A stretch of 64,000 nt of DNA from NCBI RefSeq assembly GCF_028372415.1, contig NC_092872.1:261045008-261109007 (forward strand), written 5' to 3'. A model generated the notes under the pieces. It worked only from the letters and a program-made list of their open reading frames with translations, did not search any database and was not told where the DNA came from. Shown here piece by piece: positions 58,388-64,000 of this stretch (position 1 is its first letter; every line of letters begins with the position of its first letter). Source of the DNA: Notamacropus eugenii (taxonomy: Eukaryota > Chordata > Mammalia > Diprotodontia > Macropodidae). A program made the translations under genes and the position numbers.

Positions 58388-58490
58388 GTCAGAAAGTGTT
58401 CATATCTCCTTCTGCATCTACAATCTATGATGACCACTGTAAGGCTGCGTAAGCCTCCCATTGGTCATTGCATTGAAAGAAAAGTCTCTG
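58388..58490 (-). mobile_element. Antisense L1 3'-end fragment
   Basis: 'gtgttcatatctccttctgc' then 'cctcccattggtcattgcat', the complement of L1 3' UTR. Confidence 0.5.
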
Positions 58491-58789
58491 ACTTCAAGAA
58501 GCTTATATTTTACTGGTTGGGAGTGAGATGGGGTGCAAGTAGTACAGAGAAGTAAATCCAAATTAATTTTGAATATGTAAAAATAAATACAAAGTAATCT
58601 TATTATTTAGCTAAACTGATATAAAGGGATGCTATTTGAATAGTGACATAGCAATAATTAGTTTTCTGGTCTTTGTCCACTTAAGGGAGGTTCTTTCTGG
58701 GAACAAATGAGATGGGCTGATAGTTTTCATTTAACATACATGTTCTTGTGTGATCATTACAATAATTCTCTGTGGTAGGTACTACAGGC

Positions 58790-59095
58790 AACATTGTCAT
58801 AGTTACCACATAGTTCAAGTCTGGACACCATCTTTTAGGAAGGACATGTGTGAGCTGGTGAGCTTTTCAGAGGTGGTCAGCCAGCACGGGGAAGGCCCTT
58901 GAGTTCAGGCTACATGAGGGGCAGAGGAACTGGAGACGTTGAGCTTGGGAAAAAAGAAAACTTAAAGTACTTGGAGGGCTGTCCTGGGGCAGAAGGAGTA
59001 TGGAACTTGAAGGTTATGACAACATAACATAGAAGGAAATTCTTGCTCAGGGAGAGATTGGACTCTGTGGCCTCTGGGAGAAGTTCCTTCAACTC
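58790..59095 (+). mobile_element. CR1/L3 LINE fragment in DNAJC12 intron 1
   Basis: 'caagtctggacaccatcttt', 'taggaaggacatgtgtgagc', 'aagtacttggagggctgtcc' and 'gattggactctgtggcctct' in sense order. It ends about 230 bp before exon 2. Confidence 0.7.
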
Positions 59096-59327
59096 TGCTC
59101 ACCATTTTATGAATTACAAAAATAAGGAGCAGAAAGCTTAAGTGACTTTTGACGCAGAATATGGAGATTCCAGATCCTTCCTGGATCTAGGAACAACAAT
59201 CTTTCCCTTACACATCTTACCTCCCAAGAATAAGACTTACCTTAGTGAATACCTGAAAAAGCTGCTATTCAAGTGCCATATCCATCACTAACCTTATTTG
59301 TTTATTGTAGTATCAATTTTCTTTCAG

Positions 59328-59406
59328 GTTGACCAAATCCTGGCAGAATTTAAGATCAAAGCTCTTGAATATCATCCTGATAAAAATCCTGAAGACCCCC
59401 AAGCAG
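59328..59406 (+). CDS. DNAJC12: DNAJC12 exon 2 (residues 27-52 plus one base)
   Basis: The exon translates as VDQILAEFKIKALEYHPDKN then PEDPQA, with one extra base before the donor gtagtt. The acceptor is tcaattttctttcag. This is helix II of the J domain followed by the invariant HPD tripeptide (His42-Pro43-Asp44; His codon at 59373-59375), which is required to stimulate HSP70 ATPase activity. Length 79 nt, phase 0 in and phase 1 out. Intron 1 is about 3.9 kb. Exon 3 (helices III and IV) was looked for downstream and not found before the end of the window. Confidence 0.95.
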
Positions 59407-59755
59407 GTAGTTTTTTTAATTAAAAAAATTAAAATGTAAATATTTTTCTTTTCAATAAAAATTAGTTTTAAAATTTATATTGCTATTTTCCATTTGTACA
59501 CTGCCTTTACTTTCAAATATATCTCTTCTCTTTCCCCTACCAAGAGAGTAATACCTTGTATCAAAGAATTTTTCGCAAAGAGAAAAAGAAAGAGCAATTT
59601 CACAAAAATAACACATTAACTGAGTCTTATTCTGTGTTCAGTGTTCTGTACCTATACTCTCCTACCCCTCTAATGAAGAGAGGAAAGTACATTTTCTTAT
59701 TTCTATTTCAGGGCTATGCTTAGTCCTTACAATTACTGGACAGCTGGGTCCTTTT

Positions 59756-59816
59756 CCCTTCCCTTCCCTTCCCTTCCCTTCCCTTCCCTTCCCTTCCCTT
59801 CCCTTCCCTTCCCTTC
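59756..59816. repeat. (CCCTT)n / (AAGGG)n pentanucleotide microsatellite
   Basis: About 12 uninterrupted CCCTT units in DNAJC12 intron 2; the minus strand reads AAGGG. Confidence 0.97.
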
Positions 59817-59834
59817 TTTTCTCCCTTCCCTTTC

Positions 59835-59885
59835 TTTTCCTTCTGCTGGAACATAGTAAACACCTAATAAATATATGTTGACATG
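59835..59885 (+). mobile_element. L2 LINE 3'-terminal scrap
   Basis: 'ggaacatagtaaacacctaa' then 'taaatatatgttgac'. Confidence 0.5.
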
Positions 59886-59984
59886 ACTTGATAGAAGATG
59901 TTTATTCATTTTGGTATTTCTATACCAATGAAATCTCAGGTTCAATTCTTATCACTATGTACCAGTCACTGTGCTGGCAAGGGA

Positions 59985-60225
59985 GAAAGGAAACAAATAT
60001 TTATTAAGCTCCTACTCTGTGCCAGGCCCTGTGCAAAGTGCTTTATAAATATGATCTTATTTTTTCCTACTAAACAACCCTGCCTGGGAGGCAGGTGCTA
60101 TTATTATCCCCATTTTTCAGTTGAGGAAATGGAGGTAGGCAGAGGTTAAATGATTTGCCCAGGGTTATACTGCGAGGCATTGCCACACAGTGGGTTGTTA
60201 ATAAATGCTTATTGATTGATAGATG
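59985..60225 (-). repeat. MIR SINE, near full length, antisense
   Basis: 'ctcctactctgtgccaggcc', 'ccccatttttcagttgagga' and 'gatttgcccagggttatact'. Confidence 0.85.
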
Positions 60226-60229
60226 AAAA

Positions 60230-61595
60230 TAATGTCACAGTCCATAAGTTATTTGGAGAGTGTATAGCATCTTTAGTGGTCATTAGCATTCCTCAGGATC
60301 ATGGTTCATTTTTGTCCAGAGAAATGGTACTACCAATGGTAGTTAGGTACCAAGGCTAGTCTATAGTTTTAAGTATTCAGTTGAAAAGAAAAACTAGCAG
60401 AAAAAGTCACTGTGCTAACTGGTTTGTTTTTGTTTTTGTTTTTGTCTTTTGTTGAAATAAGGTTAAACAGAGATAAGGGGAAGGATCCAAAAATTACTGA
60501 TATTAAAAACAAAATACATCAATAAAACATTCCTGAAAATTTAAAGCTCTTGGTAGAACTCAGCAATATCCACTTACTTCATAAATTCCAAAATAACCAT
60601 TTCTCTGTACTTCCTCTTCTAATTAGACCTACTTGCCCTCAAATTGCAGAAAGTGTGATACATAAAAAATCATTTCTCTTTCAATTGTATTTCTTCTGTT
60701 TTACTTATTTACTAACATTCTAATAGTGACTTTTTCTGCTTTTTAATTTCAACTGAGTATTTCCATTGTAGTGTGCTATGTTTCTAGAGAATTCAGTGGA
60801 CACTTTCTTTCCCAAAGCAATGTTAATATTGGTTTGATTGTTGATTACAGAGTAAGAGGTGGGAAGTGGAGGGGTGGTGGTGATGGTGATACATCAGGGT
60901 AGATGGTAAGGCCATCAGAGGGATGACTGATCAGATATGATATGAATGAAGCTTGATCTGGGGTCTGGGGTCAGCAAGATATAGTGGGCCATGTGTATTT
61001 TCACTGACTCACCAGTCAGGACAACATGTGCAGTTCTAAACCTGAGTATGTTGTTACCCAGGCTATGATCTCAGGAGGTCCAGAAGAAGCAACAGCAGGG
61101 CAGATGGGAAGTAGATGGTTGGGATGGATGGTCATAAGCTCTTTTACTTTGTGGTATTTGGGTATCTCCATCAGCAAAATATGAGTCAAATACTATTGGG
61201 AAGTAGTCTATTTACTTTCTGACACAGGAGTTGAGCAACTAGCAGTGGGATTAATGTCCTCGAATAGAAATCATAAAGCAAGTATAAATATTTGAGAAGC
61301 ACTTTCAAAACAAAACAAAGCAGTTCTTTTTTTTCAATGAAGCTTGACCTATGGTAGCATCTGTGTGGTTCTGGAAAACATCAGAGCATGTCACCGATTC
61401 TTGCCTGATCTTTGTCACTTCTGGTTGCCATGGAGACAAGCTTTACGCAATATTCTTTGTTCAATAACAACTGAGACTGAATAAATATTGTTCAAAGAGG
61501 ATACCCATGTTCATATCTTTTCTTGTATTAAATTAAATAGGTGACTCAATCTATCAATGGAAATGATTTTGTCCTTAGAAATTACCATAGAACTC
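60230..61595. other. DNAJC12 intron 2, no recognised feature
   Basis: Contains a short (GTTTTT)n patch at 60424-60447. No exon matching the rest of the J domain was found. Confidence 0.45.
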
Positions 61596-61599
61596 TCTC

Positions 61600-61792
61600 T
61601 GACTCCCTAGAATGTTGTGACCTTGGCCCTCACAGGAACCTCAGAGATCGTCCAACCCAAGACCTGCATTTTCTAAGTGAGGAGAAGCAATTTTCCCAAA
61701 GTCGTAGATAGGATTACAAAAGTGAGATTTGAATACAGGTCCTTTGACTCCAAATCCAGTACTTTAATCATTATATCATCTGGAGTAGCCAT
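61600..61792 (-). repeat. CORE-SINE (MIR3/Ther-2-like) remnant
   Basis: 'caggaacctcagagatcgtc', 'gagatttgaatacaggtcct' and 'ccaaatccagtactttaatc'. Confidence 0.6.
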
Positions 61793-61794
61793 TT

Positions 61795-62920
61795 TATTTA
61801 ACACTAGAAAGACTAGGCATATCAGTTGTATCATCTGATGCAATTGTTTTAAAGATTAAATTGTTTTTATTATAATTGTGCCTATCAGTATACATTTACT
61901 TTCAGTACAAATCTTTATAAACAGATGTTATAATTTTATATATAAATAAAATTTTTGTCTTACTACTTCTAGTATCTTAGTTTGGTATTTCAGAATGTTC
62001 TTGTATTCCAGGCCTTCTAGTATACCAATTTAACCAAACTGGAAAACATATTAAATTCTACAAATTAAAGAGATTTCATGATTTTCTAAGGTTAGAAAAG
62101 CATTATGTTTTTAAATGATTTTTAAAGATTCCCTCCAGATACATATTTTATGTTACCTAGACTTCTTTCCTGCATGTGTATATACATGGGTGTGTATGTA
62201 TATATGTGTACATGTATATATGTATATATACATGTACACACATATTTGATTTTTATATCAGTCATTTCTGGATATATCCTTCACTCCCTTCCCCCATTGT
62301 ATCTTTTTTTGTAAGACAGAAAAGCCAGGATTTTCTCAGAGTATGGATTTCACTGCTAAGATCTCAGCTATTGCTCAAATTTTTCAATTCTATGAAAAAC
62401 AATTAAATAAATCCAAACAAGAGAGAAGCCAAATCTGATAGCACATGCATCATTTCCACATCCATCATCACCCATCTCTCAAAAAACAAACAGACAAACA
62501 AACTGAGGACAGTTCATTTACCCCAGATGGATATTTTAGTATCTCTGAAATCCTGAACATAACAGCAGTGAATGTTTATCATTCAGATCTGACAATGATT
62601 GTGCCCTCCAATGAGGGAATTCAAATTTGGGGCTGATTTTGATGCTGTTGCTACATGTTTGTTGTTGAAGTAACTAGCTTGAGAAACAGTGGAATTCCTT
62701 TCCACACTTCATATACACTAGTCACAGGCCAATATAGAAACAAGTGATTTAAAAAAAAAACAAAATCAGTTGCTCACATATCAAAATTAATAGCCCACAT
62801 AAATTTCTGTGACAGTTTAAAGTTGACAAAATGTTTTCCCTGCAACAATCTTGTGAAGTAGAAGGTATAATTGTAATGACTCCTATTTTGCCAGTGAAGA
62901 AAAGAGAGATGGGATAGCTT
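61795..62920. other. DNAJC12 intron 2, low-complexity and unclassified
   Basis: AT-rich, with a TATG/TACA simple-repeat zone at 62170-62245. No exon recognised. Confidence 0.45.
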
Positions 62921-62929
62921 TAATAAATC

Positions 62930-63050
62930 ATATTTATTAGGTGCCTACTATGTACTTGGCACAGTGATAGGCATATGGGACACAAATACAAAAGTGAGAC
63001 AAGGCCTATTCTTGAGGAGCCTACATGTTACCAGTATCATATGACATGTC
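62930..63050 (+). repeat. Ancient interspersed repeat fragment
   Basis: 'catatttattaggtgcctac', 'tatgtacttggcacagtgat' and 'cttgaggagcctacatgtta'. Confidence 0.6.
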
Positions 63051-64000
63051 CACAGGTGAGTAAATTTCAGGATTATATCTATTTTTATCAGTTCTTCATT
63101 TTTTAACTCTTGCCCTCTATTTCCTAACTTTATCAGATCCTTACTTGGCTCTGTCTCTGAACTGCCTGGATCTATGATTTCATTGGTGTAAGGAGTACCA
63201 GGAGGAGAAGCCTCCTTAAATGTTCAATTGCAATGAAACAGATCAGAAAATGCTACTAATACAATCCTGGTGCAGCCAAGGCTCCGGGCTCACTCTCCCA
63301 AACCTCCCTAGCATGGACAGGTAGAAAGATCCCCGTAAGCTAATGGGCTTTTCCCCACTCAGGATTCTAGGGGACCTTGAAGGACTACAGGTATCTTTCT
63401 AATGCTGTGGCTCATAAACCCCTAACAATGTGCTTCCCCGTTAATTAGCAGTTGATATCAATTAGCCAGGCAGGCTTAATTAGCTTTGAGAAACTAACAT
63501 TTATTAAGGTAGTGCCATAAAATAGTTGGTACAAGAACATCCCCTTGAACTGGAGGCATTCTCTTCCATGAGGACATGCAGATTCTGGGGGAACGTGGGC
63601 TCCAATTTCAAGTATATGTGGCAAATGATGTTATTCAAAATCTGTTTCAAGTTCTTTTCTCCTGTTATGGGGGACCTCATGAGATTCCCTTAGGTGTAGT
63701 GAAGTTTTCTGCCTGATTCCTTATATAGTACTGAAGCAGCTACCTTTTCTCATTGGATTTAGTTTGTCCTGGTATCTCTTCTCCTCCAACTTCTCAGAGA
63801 GTCACCTCATATAAGAAATGGTATATTTAAATAAAATAAAAAGAAAAAAATCAGCAAAACTGATCAATATATTGAAGAAGTATGAAAATATATGTGATAT
63901 ACCATGTCCCTAGACCTCCCACCTGTGCAAAGGAGTGAGTTGAGGATGTCTTCTCATATCTTTTTGTAGGGGCCAAACCTATTCTTTGTAATTTTGCATC
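63051..64000. other. Window end, DNAJC12 intron 2, no recognised feature
   Basis: No exon 3 of DNAJC12 and no clear repeat recognised. Confidence 0.4.

Noticed and set aside
59756..59816. Regularly spaced repeats that could suggest an array such as CRISPR
   Set aside because: A simple pentanucleotide microsatellite in a vertebrate intron, without spacers.
59407..64000. Possible DNAJC12 exon 3
   Set aside because: No stretch encoding the rest of the J domain with splice sites was found.

Overview
This window is vertebrate nuclear DNA, and the repeats point to a marsupial, probably an Australian one such as a dasyurid or relative. It holds the 5' part of two protein-coding genes arranged head to head, with roughly 33 kb of repeat-rich intergenic DNA between their start codons. 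On the minus strand are exons 1-5 of SIRT1 (start codon at 22395, exon 5 ending at 3190; exons 6 onward lie beyond position 1). On the plus strand are exons 1-2 of DNAJC12 (start codon at 55333, exon 2 ending at 59406; exon 3 onward lies beyond 64000). The divergent SIRT1/DNAJC12 order is the same as I recall from human chromosome 10q21. The two genes were identified by reading exon translations and splice sites directly.

Layout. Positions 1-3189 are SIRT1 intron 5, mostly an antisense HAL1-like (half-L1) element. From 3190 to 22395 are SIRT1 exons 5, 4, 3, 2 and 1, separated by introns filled with ancient SINE, L2, CR1/L3 and RTE remnants. From about 21.8 to 22.9 kb is a CpG island covering exon 1 and a promoter with a TTTAAA box and two CACGTG E-boxes. 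From 23 to 55 kb is intergenic DNA: a tail-to-tail pair of RTE fragments (25.9-27.2 kb), a 5'-truncated and decayed L1 (29.1-32.0 kb), a HAL1-like insertion with intact 16-bp target-site duplications (35.45-38.76 kb), several copies of an ancient mammalian repeat, a pure 38-nt C tract (46.5 kb), an L2 copy (49.7-50.6 kb) and an unclassified repeat-like block (52.3-53.6 kb). At 55.1-55.4 kb is the DNAJC12 promoter, which lacks a CpG island, and exon 1. From 55.4 to 64 kb are DNAJC12 introns 1 and 2 around exon 2, including an (AAGGG)n/(CCCTT)n microsatellite.

Function. SIRT1 is a nuclear NAD-dependent deacylase; the exons here encode its disordered acidic N-terminus, both N-terminal basic nuclear-localisation clusters and the first half of the catalytic core, including the catalytic histidine. 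DNAJC12 is a J-domain co-chaperone for aromatic amino acid hydroxylases; the exons here encode the first part of the J domain with its HPD motif. I see no evidence that the two genes are functionally linked beyond being neighbours. No tRNA or rRNA gene, CRISPR array, intact mobile-element ORF or third protein-coding gene was recognised. Repeat family names were assigned by eye from remembered consensus features, so boundaries are approximate.
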